Below are positions 7,885 through 13,183 of a stretch of 13,183 nt of DNA, piece after piece. Origin of the DNA: DATBAK01 sp036787815 (lineage in GTDB: Bacteria > Actinomycetota > Acidimicrobiia > IMCC26256 > PALSA-610). Where the stretch lies: contig DAIQOP010000096.1 in the NCBI GenBank assembly GCA_036787815.1, positions 1 to 13,183 on the forward strand, written 5' to 3'. The position numbers and the translations under genes are program-made. The notes below the pieces were generated by a model. That model was not told the origin of the DNA. It ran no database searches and worked only from the letters and a program-made list of their open reading frames with translations. The number at the start of each line of letters is the position of its first letter. Position 1 is the stretch's first letter.

Positions 7885-8946
7885 TCAGGCGCCGTTGCGC
7901 ACGTGAATCTCGCCGGGATGCTCCGGCGTCGTGTGGCCGATGACCGCGGCCGTCAGCGTGTTCCGTGCGCGCAGCTCGTCGACGAGCGCGTCGGCGCGAT
8001 CGGCGGGCACCGACAGCAGCAAGCCGCCCGAAGTCTGCGCGTCGGCGAGCAGGTACTGGTCGTCGAGCGTGAGGTTGCCCCAGTCGACCGCATCGGAGAC
8101 GAACGCGTGGTTGCGTTGGGTGCCGCCGGCGACCATGCCGGCCGCCAACAGGTCGCGCACGCCGTCGATGATCGGCACCGCCGCGGCGTCGAGCTCGGCT
8201 CCGACCCCTGACGCGCGCACCATCTCGAGCAGGTGACCGAGCAGCCCGAATCCGGTGACATCGGTTGCCGCGTGCACACCCACTGCGAGCGCGGCATCGC
8301 GGGCTCCCGCGTTGAGGGTGGTCATCACCTCTATGGCGTCGGCGATGTTGCGCGCGGTCGCGGTGTCTCGCTTCAACGCGGTTGCGAGCACGCCGAGCCC
8401 GATCGGCTTGGTGAGCACGATCGCGTCGCCGGCGTGTGATCCGCGGTTCGTGAGCACCGCGTCGGGATGCACCGTTCCGACGACCGCGAGCCCGTACTTC
8501 GGTTCGGCGTCGTCGATCGAGTGTCCGCCGGCGATGATGCACCCGGCGTCGGCCGCGATCGCCGCGCCGCCGTCGAGCACCCGGGCGAGCAGCGCGAAGT
8601 CGAGCCCCTCGCGCGGCCACGCGACGAGATTGAGCGCAAGGATCGGCACGCCGCCCATCGCGTAGACGTCGGAGAGCGCGTTGGTCGCGGCGATGCGCCC
8701 CCAGTCGTAGGGGTCGTCGACGATCGGGGTGAAGAAGTCGGTGGTGACCACCACCGCGAGGTCGTCGCGGAGCCGGTACACCGCCGCGTCGTCGGCGGTG
8801 TCGAAACCGACGATGAGATCGGGATCGGTCGCGGGAGTGGCTCGCACGAGGCCGAGCACCGTGCGCAGATCGGCGGGAGAGAGCTTGCACCCGCAGCCTG
8901 CGCCGTGAGAGAAGCGGGTGAGGCGTAACGGTTCGGTAACGGCCAT
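7885..8946 (-). CDS. selD: Selenide, water dikinase (selenophosphate synthetase), Cys form
   Basis: Makes selenophosphate from selenide and ATP, the selenium donor for selenocysteine, selenouridine in tRNA, or selenium-dependent molybdenum enzymes. The 353-residue length is normal. The N-terminal SHGAGCGCKLSP motif gives catalytic C18 (a Cys where some species have selenocysteine), C20 and K21. Metal/ATP residues appear in TADDAAVY (50-57), TTDFFTPIVDD, and ATNALSDVYAMGG with D93. AGGHSIDDAEPKYG, TDVTGFGLLGH and QTSGGLL complete the family blocks. The ATG at 8946 has TAGTCT ending 6 bases before it. No selA, selB, selU or tRNA-Sec is in the window, so which selenium pathway it feeds cannot be told. 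Confidence 0.97.
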   Translation of the reverse strand: MAVTEPLRLTRFSHGAGCGCKLSPADLRTVLGLVRATPATDPDLIVGFDTADDAAVYRLRDDLAVVVTTDFFTPIVDDPYDWGRIAATNALSDVYAMGGVPILALNLVAWPREGLDFALLARVLDGGAAIAADAGCIIAGGHSIDDAEPKYGLAVVGTVHPDAVLTNRGSHAGDAIVLTKPIGLGVLATALKRDTATARNIADAIEVMTTLNAGARDAALAVGVHAATDVTGFGLLGHLLEMVRASGVGAELDAAAVPIIDGVRDLLAAGMVAGGTQRNHAFVSDAVDWGNLTLDDQYLLADAQTSGGLLLSVPADRADALVDELRARNTLTAAVIGHTTPEHPGEIHVRNGA

Positions 8947-8952
8947 CGTCGG

Positions 8953-8958
8953 AGACTA
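8953..8958 (-). promoter_or_regulatory. -10 element (TAGTCT) for selD, leaderless-type
   Basis: TAGTCT on the minus strand ends 6 bases before the ATG at 8946, exactly where a -10 box would sit if the mRNA began at the start codon. No Shine-Dalgarno is present. A 6-bp inverted repeat, GAGCCG/CGGCTC (8964-8979), covers the region just upstream and may be an operator or the end of the neighbouring transcript. Confidence 0.5.
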
Positions 8959-9019
8959 GGCCCGAGCCGACGACGGCTCTGCTGCCCGACCGCACGCGTG
9001 CCGGCGGGCGATCACCCGA

Positions 9020-10165
9020 CTAGGGACGAGATGCTCCGACGAAATCAGGACGGTAGATCGAGGAGTAGCGCACGAAGGCGCCGGTGTGCGGTGCCTCGAT
9101 CATCGTGCCGTTGCCCACGAACATGCCCACGTGGTGGATCGGGCTGCCGTAGAACACGAGGTCGCCCGGTGCCAGCTGGCCGATCGGCACATGGGGGAAC
9201 TCGGTGTACTGCGTGGCGGCGAAGTGCGCCATCGACACGCCCGCCTGGCCCCAGGCGTAGGAGGTGAGGCCCGAACAATCGAAGGCGTCGGGACCGGACG
9301 CCGCGAAACGGTACGGCTTGTTGAGCTGCGCCTCGGCGGCATGCACCGCGATCGCGGCCGAGCCCGACGGCGGCGGAAGGTTCGTGGGCGCCTGCTGATT
9401 GCCGAACCCGCCACTCTGCTGCTGGCGGGCGAGCGCTTCCTTGCGGGCGAACTCGGCGCGGGCTGCGGCTTCCGCGGCGGCCTGACGCGCGCGCTGCTCC
9501 TGGATGACGAGGGCGCCGATCTCGCCGTTCACCTGCGCGAGCAACTGGTGGTTGCGCACGTTGGCTTGCGCGATCAGGTCGCGTGTGTTGGCCAGGCGGT
9601 GACTCTCCGATTCCGCCTGCTGCCGTGCGCCCTGGAGATCCCTCTGGCGCGCGGTGAGCTGTGCGGTCGCGGAGCGCAACGTGGAGAGCAACGTGCTGTC
9701 GCGTGCCGCTGCGGCCGCGGTGTAGCTCGAGCGCGACGCGACGTCTTGTGCGTTCTTCGCGTCGAGTTGCGGGAAGAGCGTTCCCGCACGCGCACCCATG
9801 TAGAGCGCCGCGGCGCGCGCTCGCACTTCGGTGCGCAAGCCGTCGGCATGACGCTGCGCGACCCGGAGGCGGCTACGAGCGTCGGCGATGCCGCGGTTCG
9901 CCTGCGCGATGCGCAGCACCGCGCCGTTGTACTGCTCGTCGAGGATCGAGATCTGATTGTCGTTCGCGTCGATCTGCGCGGCGATCTGTCTCGCCTCGGC
10001 GCGCTTCTGGTCGAGCGGCGTGGCGAACACGTTGGACACACCGATGAACGGCGACACCAGCGTGGCGAAGAGGGCGAGCGCGAGCAGCAGGCTCAGCCGG
10101 CCGAGGGTCCGAGGACTCCTCCGGGCGGCGATGTTGCTGCGGATAGCTGGATCAGTTCGCAACAT
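9020..10165 (-). CDS. Secreted NlpC/P60 peptidoglycan endopeptidase with coiled coil
   Basis: 381-residue cell-wall hydrolase cleaving peptide stems of peptidoglycan outside the membrane. A basic N-terminus precedes a hydrophobic segment (24-42) serving as signal peptide, with possible cleavage near VFA-TP (47-50). A long Ala/Gln/Arg-rich coiled coil (about 50-250) is followed by a Gly/Pro linker and the NlpC/P60 domain (about 268-381). Catalytic C297 is in DCSGL, H345 in HHVGMFVG, and E357 sits 12 residues after the His, the spacing of the RipA-type Cys-His-Glu triad. The layout matches mycobacterial RipA-like hydrolases whose coiled coil gates or positions the enzyme. The ATG at 10165 has GAGG close upstream and TATTAT 8 bases before it. 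A small ORF upstream overlaps its start by 14 bases. Likely role: cell separation or wall remodelling. Confidence 0.93.
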   Translation of the reverse strand: MLRTDPAIRSNIAARRSPRTLGRLSLLLALALFATLVSPFIGVSNVFATPLDQKRAEARQIAAQIDANDNQISILDEQYNGAVLRIAQANRGIADARSRLRVAQRHADGLRTEVRARAAALYMGARAGTLFPQLDAKNAQDVASRSSYTAAAAARDSTLLSTLRSATAQLTARQRDLQGARQQAESESHRLANTRDLIAQANVRNHQLLAQVNGEIGALVIQEQRARQAAAEAAARAEFARKEALARQQQSGGFGNQQAPTNLPPPSGSAAIAVHAAEAQLNKPYRFAASGPDAFDCSGLTSYAWGQAGVSMAHFAATQYTEFPHVPIGQLAPGDLVFYGSPIHHVGMFVGNGTMIEAPHTGAFVRYSSIYRPDFVGASRP

Positions 10166-10361
10166 CTACCTCAATAATAGACACGGGCCACAGCGTCTGC
10201 GCAAACCGCAGTGCTTCCGGCCCGCTCGGGAACCTAGCAGTTGTCGGCACGAACAGCGAGAACTGAAGCACCGGTTTCACGACGAATCCGCCGCTGACCT
10301 GCGATGTCGCGTGCACGATTTCTTTGCGCGCTTCATCCGGTCGCGCAGCGTGACCGTGCAC
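10152..10361 (-). CDS. Possible 69-residue small protein upstream of the NlpC/P60 gene
   Basis: A GTG-initiated frame fills most of the gap between the NlpC/P60 gene and the thioredoxin-like gene, and its stop overlaps the NlpC/P60 start by 14 bases, a coupling-like arrangement; the GAGG for the NlpC/P60 start lies inside it. The product has a plausible hydrophobic middle (KPVLQFSLFVP) and is not Arg-rich like the antisense shadows here. Against it: no recognised family, no good ribosome site, a start inside the hairpin at 10354-10385, and by hand count only 46 of 69 third positions are G or C, lower than the clear genes around it. It may be a leader peptide, a small unknown gene, or an accidental open frame. 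Confidence 0.22.
   Translation of the reverse strand: MHGHAARPDEARKEIVHATSQVSGGFVVKPVLQFSLFVPTTARFPSGPEALRFAQTLWPVSIIEVDVAN
10174..10179 (-). promoter_or_regulatory. -10 element (TATTAT) for the NlpC/P60 gene
   Basis: TATTAT on the minus strand ends 8 bases before the ATG at 10165, the most AT-rich patch in the window and close to the ideal -10. A weak -35 (TTGCGC, 10204-10199) lies 19 bases further upstream. GAGG (10172-10169) sits between, so the mRNA may be leaderless or have a very short leader. Confidence 0.5.
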
Positions 10362-10385
10362 ATGAGAAGTCGCTCATGTGCACGG
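10354..10385. terminator. Perfect 13-bp inverted repeat, probable terminator of the thioredoxin-like gene
   Basis: CCGTGCACATGAG (10354-10366) and CTCATGTGCACGG (10373-10385) are exact complements around the 6-base loop AAGTCG. It begins 11 bases after the stop of the minus-strand gene ending at 10397, the usual place for a terminator, though there is no T-run. It is the longest perfect inverted repeat noticed in the window. An operator or RNA element controlling the NlpC/P60 unit is an alternative. Confidence 0.55.
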
Positions 10386-10396
10386 CGTTGCGTGCG

Positions 10397-10882
10397 TCAA
10401 ACCGTGAGAGCCCATCCGGGTGTCGGACGCGGGTTCCCCGGCGCGGCGACGTGCGGGCTCGACCAGTGTTCCTTCTTCGCGATCTCGTCGGCGACGCGTT
10501 GCCATTCGCTCGCGCTCCAACCTTGCGCGACGGTGACGAGCGACGTGTCCTGGCGTAGATGCACGAACGCAGGGAGCCGTTCGAGCCCGAGCGCCGATGC
10601 GAGCCGTTGGTCGGGATCGCAGAACGTGAGCCAACGCGACGCGGCGTCGCCGAGGATGCGCCGCGTGATCGCCGCGTTCGCGGAGACGCACACGGTGGTG
10701 CGCACGTCGGAATCGCCGAGCGTCGCGTAGATGCGGTCGATCACCGGCACCCACGCTGCGGCTTCCGGTCGCCCGGGCAGCAGCACGATCGCGAGATTGA
10801 AGACGGTCGCCCAGTCGTCGAGCGTCCGGGCGACACCCGTGATGCTCGTGAGCTCGATAGAGGGATCAGGGTTGTTCGCCAC
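10397..10882 (-). CDS. Thioredoxin-fold protein lacking the CxxC motif
   Basis: 161-residue cytoplasmic protein. Strand-like FNLAIVLLPG, a helix (AAWVPVIDRIYATL), TTVCVSANAAITRRIL, WLTFCDPDQRLASALGL and LPAFVHLRQD follow the order of a thioredoxin/peroxiredoxin fold, with LPAF at the cis-Pro site. At the place where CxxC belongs the sequence reads PGRPEAA, so redox chemistry by a dithiol is unlikely; only two Cys remain and neither is in that site. The C-terminus ends in a PGWAL segment. The GTG at 10882 is chosen because TAGCTT ends 8 bases upstream; the in-frame ATG at 10903 would lie upstream of that hexamer. It is divergent from the dienelactone-hydrolase gene by 42 bp. The family assignment rests on fold pattern, and function is unknown. 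Confidence 0.75.
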   Translation of the reverse strand: MANNPDPSIELTSITGVARTLDDWATVFNLAIVLLPGRPEAAAWVPVIDRIYATLGDSDVRTTVCVSANAAITRRILGDAASRWLTFCDPDQRLASALGLERLPAFVHLRQDTSLVTVAQGWSASEWQRVADEIAKKEHWSSPHVAAPGNPRPTPGWALTV

Positions 10883-10890
10883 GGCCCGAC

Positions 10891-10896
10891 AAGCTA
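10891..10896 (-). promoter_or_regulatory. -10 element (TAGCTT) for the thioredoxin-like gene
   Basis: TAGCTT on the minus strand ends 8 bases before the GTG at 10882 and supports that start. It lies 14 bases from the opposing -10 at 10911, so each promoter's -35 region falls on the other's -10. Confidence 0.45.
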
Positions 10897-10910
10897 CTTC
10901 CACACCGGCC

Positions 10911-10916
10911 TAGGCT
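10911..10916 (+). promoter_or_regulatory. -10 element (TAGGCT) for the dienelactone-hydrolase gene
   Basis: TAGGCT ends 8 bases before the ATG at 10925, within the 8-bp palindrome GCCTAGGC (10908-10915), a possible operator half-site. No Shine-Dalgarno follows it, consistent with leaderless translation. Confidence 0.45.
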
Positions 10917-10924
10917 CGCATCCC

Positions 10925-11617
10925 ATGGGCCAGATGATTGATTTTCCGAGCAACGGCGGAACGGGTCAGGGGTACCTCGCGATCCCGGCTTCGGGATCGG
11001 GGCCGGGGGTGGTCGTGATCCAGGAGTGGTGGGGGCTGAACGACCAGATCCGCGAGGTCTGCGACGCGTGGGCGGCCGACGGGTTCGTCGCCCTGGCGCC
11101 CGACCTCTACCACGGCGTGATCACGAAGGAGCCCGACGAGGCCGGCAAGCTGATGATGTCGCTCAACATCGAGCAGGCCGCGAACGACATGGTCGGCGCG
11201 GTCGACCGACTCGCGGCGCACGATGCGGTCTCGAGCGACGGCGTCGGCGTCGTCGGGTACTGCATGGGCGGCGCGCTCGCGCTGTGGCTCGCGACGTTGC
11301 GGCCCGAGCGCGTGCGCGCGGTCGCGCCGTACTACGGCGTGATCGGCTGGCCCGCCACGCAACCCGACTGGGCGCGCCTGGCCGGTCCGGTGCAGGGTCA
11401 CTACGCCGAGAACGACGACTTCGCGAGTCCTGCCGCGGTGGCGGCGCTCGTCGACTCGCTGCGCGCGCTCGGCAAACAGGTCGAGGTGTTCACCTATCCC
11501 GGCACCGAGCACGCGTTCACGAATCACCAGCGCCCCGAGGTCTACAACGCGGAGGCCACCGCGCTCGCGAACGAACGCACGAAGGCGTTCTTCCGCGCGC
11601 ACCTCACGGGTTCCTGA
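10925..11617 (+). CDS. Dienelactone hydrolase family protein
   Basis: 230-residue cytoplasmic alpha/beta hydrolase of the dienelactone hydrolase family. Members hydrolyse enol-lactones in chlorocatechol breakdown, though many act on other esters or lactones. The nucleophile is C113 in GYCMGG, a Cys rather than Ser as is characteristic. E34 (IQEWWG) is the family's partner Glu, D164 is the likely acid (AENDDF), and H197 (GTEHAF) completes the triad. The length is normal. The ATG at 10925 fits the -10 spacing; a second ATG at 10934 is possible and would cost three residues. It is divergent from the CxxC-less thioredoxin-fold gene and convergent with the metallo-beta-lactamase gene (10 bp between stops), so it is probably monocistronic. 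No aromatic ring-cleavage genes flank it, so its real substrate is unknown. Confidence 0.93.
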   Translation: MGQMIDFPSNGGTGQGYLAIPASGSGPGVVVIQEWWGLNDQIREVCDAWAADGFVALAPDLYHGVITKEPDEAGKLMMSLNIEQAANDMVGAVDRLAAHDAVSSDGVGVVGYCMGGALALWLATLRPERVRAVAPYYGVIGWPATQPDWARLAGPVQGHYAENDDFASPAAVAALVDSLRALGKQVEVFTYPGTEHAFTNHQRPEVYNAEATALANERTKAFFRAHLTGS

Positions 11618-11627
11618 GTCGGAGCGG

Positions 11628-12461
11628 TTACGCCAGACCGATCGCCTCGAGCATCGCGGGTGGCATGCCGTCGTCGCCCCGGGCGAGCATCGCCGCGCGC
11701 TGCACGTTGATCGCATCGCGATCGCGTTCGAGCCAACGATCCCACGGTCCCGGGGGGATCGCCTGCTCGTCTCCCGCCGCCGCGACACAGTGGCGGAGGT
11801 AGGCCTGGAGCTCGCGCACCTCGGCTTCACCACCGATGGGTCCGTGCCCCGGCACGATCGTCGTCGCCAACTCCGCGACCGCGTCGAGCACGTCGGCCCA
11901 TGTCGACGGGTCGCCTTGGAACGCGAGAGGCGTCACGCCGAAGAAGCAGAGGTCGCCGGCGAACAGCACGTCGCAGTCCTCCACGAGCACCATGAGATCG
12001 CCGGAAGTGTGGCCGGTCGCGGGAAGCACCTCGACGCGCGGTGTGAGCAATGCCGCGTCGGTCACGATGTGCGTGACCTGGCGCGTGCCGAGCTCGTCGA
12101 GATCGTCGAACTCGTCGGCGAACGCGGGCATGAACGACTTGTACGCGTCGATGGGCATCGCGCCTTCGAGCAGCTCGCTCGTCTGCGCGGACCCGAGCAC
12201 CTTGGCCATCGGGAACGCGCGCGTGCCGCCGACGTGGTCGACGTGCGCGTGGGTGAGCACGAGCCGCCCGATCGGACGGCCGAGCGCGTGCACCGCCGCG
12301 GCGAAGGGCTCCCATTGCGAGCGCACCATCAGCGAATCGATGACCGTGACGCCGTCGTCGTCGACGACCACGCCCGCGTTGCTCACCCCCGATTCGCCGC
12401 CCGGTTGCATCCAGACGTACACGCCGTCGGCGATCGGATGCAGGGTCAAGGCCGGGATCAC
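11628..12461 (-). CDS. Metallo-beta-lactamase-fold hydrolase
   Basis: 277-residue MBL-fold protein, probably a cytoplasmic hydrolase using two metal ions. The motif THAHVDH gives H71, H73, D75 and H76; H151 is in ATGHTSGD, D170 in FAGDLCFF, and H206 in VPGHGPIG, so all metal ligands are present. The first strands (LHPIADGVYVWMQPGG) resemble the broad family containing quinoprotein relay SoxH-like and glyoxalase II-like enzymes rather than antibiotic-resistance enzymes. The GTG at 12461 is preferred: it directly precedes the conserved core, and a -10-like GAGAAT (12473-12468) ends 6 bases before it. An ATG at 12530 in frame would add 23 residues but would overlap the start codon of the divergent gene. 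The C-terminal ~60 residues form a helical tail. The substrate is unknown. Confidence 0.9.
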   Translation of the reverse strand: MIPALTLHPIADGVYVWMQPGGESGVSNAGVVVDDDGVTVIDSLMVRSQWEPFAAAVHALGRPIGRLVLTHAHVDHVGGTRAFPMAKVLGSAQTSELLEGAMPIDAYKSFMPAFADEFDDLDELGTRQVTHIVTDAALLTPRVEVLPATGHTSGDLMVLVEDCDVLFAGDLCFFGVTPLAFQGDPSTWADVLDAVAELATTIVPGHGPIGGEAEVRELQAYLRHCVAAAGDEQAIPPGPWDRWLERDRDAINVQRAAMLARGDDGMPPAMLEAIGLA

Positions 12462-12467
12462 CGGCTC

Positions 12468-12473
12468 ATTCTC
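12468..12473 (-). promoter_or_regulatory. Possible -10 (GAGAAT) for the MBL-fold gene
   Basis: GAGAAT keeps the key A at position 2 and T at position 6 of a -10 box and ends 6 bases before the GTG at 12461. It is weaker than the other hexamers here, but supports the shorter start. Confidence 0.3.
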
Positions 12474-12491
12474 GCGCCGTTTGACCCGGAG

Positions 12492-12521
12492 TTGGAGTGG
12501 CGACCGGACGCCTCCTACGCT
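12492..12521 (+). promoter_or_regulatory. Promoter of the HpcH/HpaI gene (TTGGAG-N18-TACGCT)
   Basis: A -35-like TTGGAG (12492-12497) is followed after 18 bases by TACGCT (12516-12521), which ends 7 bases before the ATG at 12529. There is no Shine-Dalgarno between, so the transcript is probably leaderless. This is the only unit start in the window with a reasonable -35 at good spacing. Confidence 0.5.
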
Positions 12522-12528
12522 GGCGGGC

Positions 12529-13183
12529 ATGTCAGAACGCAGCCGCAACCTGCCCCGCCGCTCGTGTCACGCGACCCCCGGCTCCAACGAGAAGATGCTG
12601 GGGAAAGCGCCCAACCTCGGTGCCGACATGGTCTTCCTCGATCTCGAGGACAGCGTCTCGCCGCTCGAGAAGGAAGCGGCGCGCGCGAAGGTGGTGCGCG
12701 CGATCAACGAGCAGGACTGGGGCGACACCGTGCTCTGCGTCCGCGTGAACGCGTGGGACACCGAGTGGACCTACCGCGACGTCGTCAGCGTGTGCGAGCA
12801 GAGCTCCGACCGGCTCGACGAGATCATGCTCCCCAAAGTGCAGTCGGCGGCCGAGGTCCAGGCGCTCGACATGCTGCTCACCCAGATCGAGCGGGTGACC
12901 GGCCGCACGAGCCGCATCGGCATCGAGGCACAGATCGAGACCGCGCGCGGTCTCATCAACGTCGAGGAGATCTGCGCGGCGAGCGACCGGCTCGAGACGA
13001 TCATCTTCGGGCCCGCCGACTTCGCGGCCTCCACCGAGATGCCGGTGCTCACCGGTGGCGTGCAGATCCCCGAGTACCCCGGTGATCACTTCCACTACGT
13101 GTTCTCGAAGATCCTCATGGCCGGACGGGCCAACGGTCTGCAGGTGATCGACGGCCCGTTCCTCAAGATTCGCGATCTCGACG
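12529..13183 (+). CDS. HpcH/HpaI aldolase-citrate lyase family protein (malyl-CoA lyase-type), 3'-truncated
   Basis: First 218 residues of a TIM-barrel CoA-ester lyase/thioesterase; the frame is open at the right edge, so roughly the last third is missing. ATPGSNEKML (15-24) and DMVFLDLEDSVSP (33-45) open the barrel. R72 (VRVN) binds the carboxylate, and E137 (IEAQIET) and D164 (GPADF) are the expected Mg ligands, with spacings 65 and 27 residues as in bacterial malyl-CoA lyases. The TYRDVV, LPKVQ, LLTQIE and IDGPF(L)KIRD segments match the malyl-/citramalyl-CoA lyase subgroup better than citrate lyase beta subunit. Such enzymes cleave malyl-CoA, methylmalyl-CoA or citramalyl-CoA to acetyl-, propionyl-CoA or pyruvate plus an oxoacid. 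The ATG fits the TACGCT spacing. Pathway context lies outside the window. Confidence 0.92.
   Translation, partial: MSERSRNLPRRSCHATPGSNEKMLGKAPNLGADMVFLDLEDSVSPLEKEAARAKVVRAINEQDWGDTVLCVRVNAWDTEWTYRDVVSVCEQSSDRLDEIMLPKVQSAAEVQALDMLLTQIERVTGRTSRIGIEAQIETARGLINVEEICAASDRLETIIFGPADFAASTEMPVLTGGVQIPEYPGDHFHYVFSKILMAGRANGLQVIDGPFLKIRDLD

Noticed and set aside
8964..8979. GAGCCG/CGGCTC 6-bp hairpin as terminator of the NlpC/P60 gene
   Set aside because: Short stem, no T-run, 41 bases past the stop; such stems arise often by chance at this GC content.
7790..8995. Upstream extension of the minus-strand SDR frame through selD
   Set aside because: It reads selD out of frame as Arg-rich sequence; a promoter and start at 7789 explain the SDR better.
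10166..10350. c-di-AMP (ydaO-type) riboswitch before the NlpC/P60 gene
   Set aside because: Such elements often precede actinobacterial wall hydrolases, but I could not find the conserved ydaO core on the minus strand by eye; a covariance scan would settle it.
11628..12461. Beta-lactam resistance gene
   Set aside because: It has the metallo-beta-lactamase fold and metal ligands, but no signal peptide and features of the general hydrolase branch; resistance is not supported.

Overview
The window is very GC-rich DNA with almost back-to-back genes, overlapping ATGA/GTGA junctions, and a mycothiol-dependent maleylpyruvate isomerase-type protein. This points to an actinomycete (Actinomycetota). 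The mixture of fatty-acid/alcohol catabolism genes, a malyl-CoA lyase-type enzyme and many short-leader starts would fit a deep lineage such as Acidimicrobiia, but that placement is inference; no marker gene is present.

Layout. Positions 1-3051 (+) are a catabolic operon: zinc alcohol dehydrogenase (5' end cut off by the window), NAD-type SDR, SnoaL/NTF2-like protein, and DinB/MPI-type mycothiol-dependent enzyme, the last three joined by RBS or ATGA coupling. Positions 3117-5865 (+) are a three-gene ABC export/lipoprotein-type operon: ATPase, MacB/FtsX-like permease, and a lipoprotein that looks like an SGNH hydrolase which has lost its catalytic residues. Positions 5927-6928 (+) encode an unusual carboxylesterase-thioredoxin fusion. 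The minus strand then holds an SDR (6938-7789), Cys-type selenophosphate synthetase selD (7885-8946), a secreted coiled-coil NlpC/P60 peptidoglycan hydrolase (9020-10165) and a CxxC-less thioredoxin-fold protein (10397-10882). After a tight divergent promoter come a dienelactone-hydrolase-family protein (+, 10925-11617), a convergent metallo-beta-lactamase-fold hydrolase (-, 11628-12461), and, divergent from that, a HpcH/HpaI (malyl-CoA lyase-type) enzyme running off the right edge.

How they work together. Only the first two clusters are clear operons. The first probably oxidises an alcohol to aldehyde/ketone and processes further intermediates; the substrate cannot be read from sequence. The second is probably an envelope-associated transporter or mechanotransmission complex with a surface lipoprotein. 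The remaining genes are mostly single transcription units.

The most striking non-coding pattern is that nearly every transcription-unit start has a TAnnnT hexamer ending 6-8 nt before the start codon, the signature of leaderless transcripts. Ribosome-binding sites are clear only at the 1008 and 5927 starts. The most unusual proteins are the esterase-thioredoxin fusion and the degenerate SGNH lipoprotein. No RNA genes, CRISPR arrays, insertion sequences or phage genes were seen.
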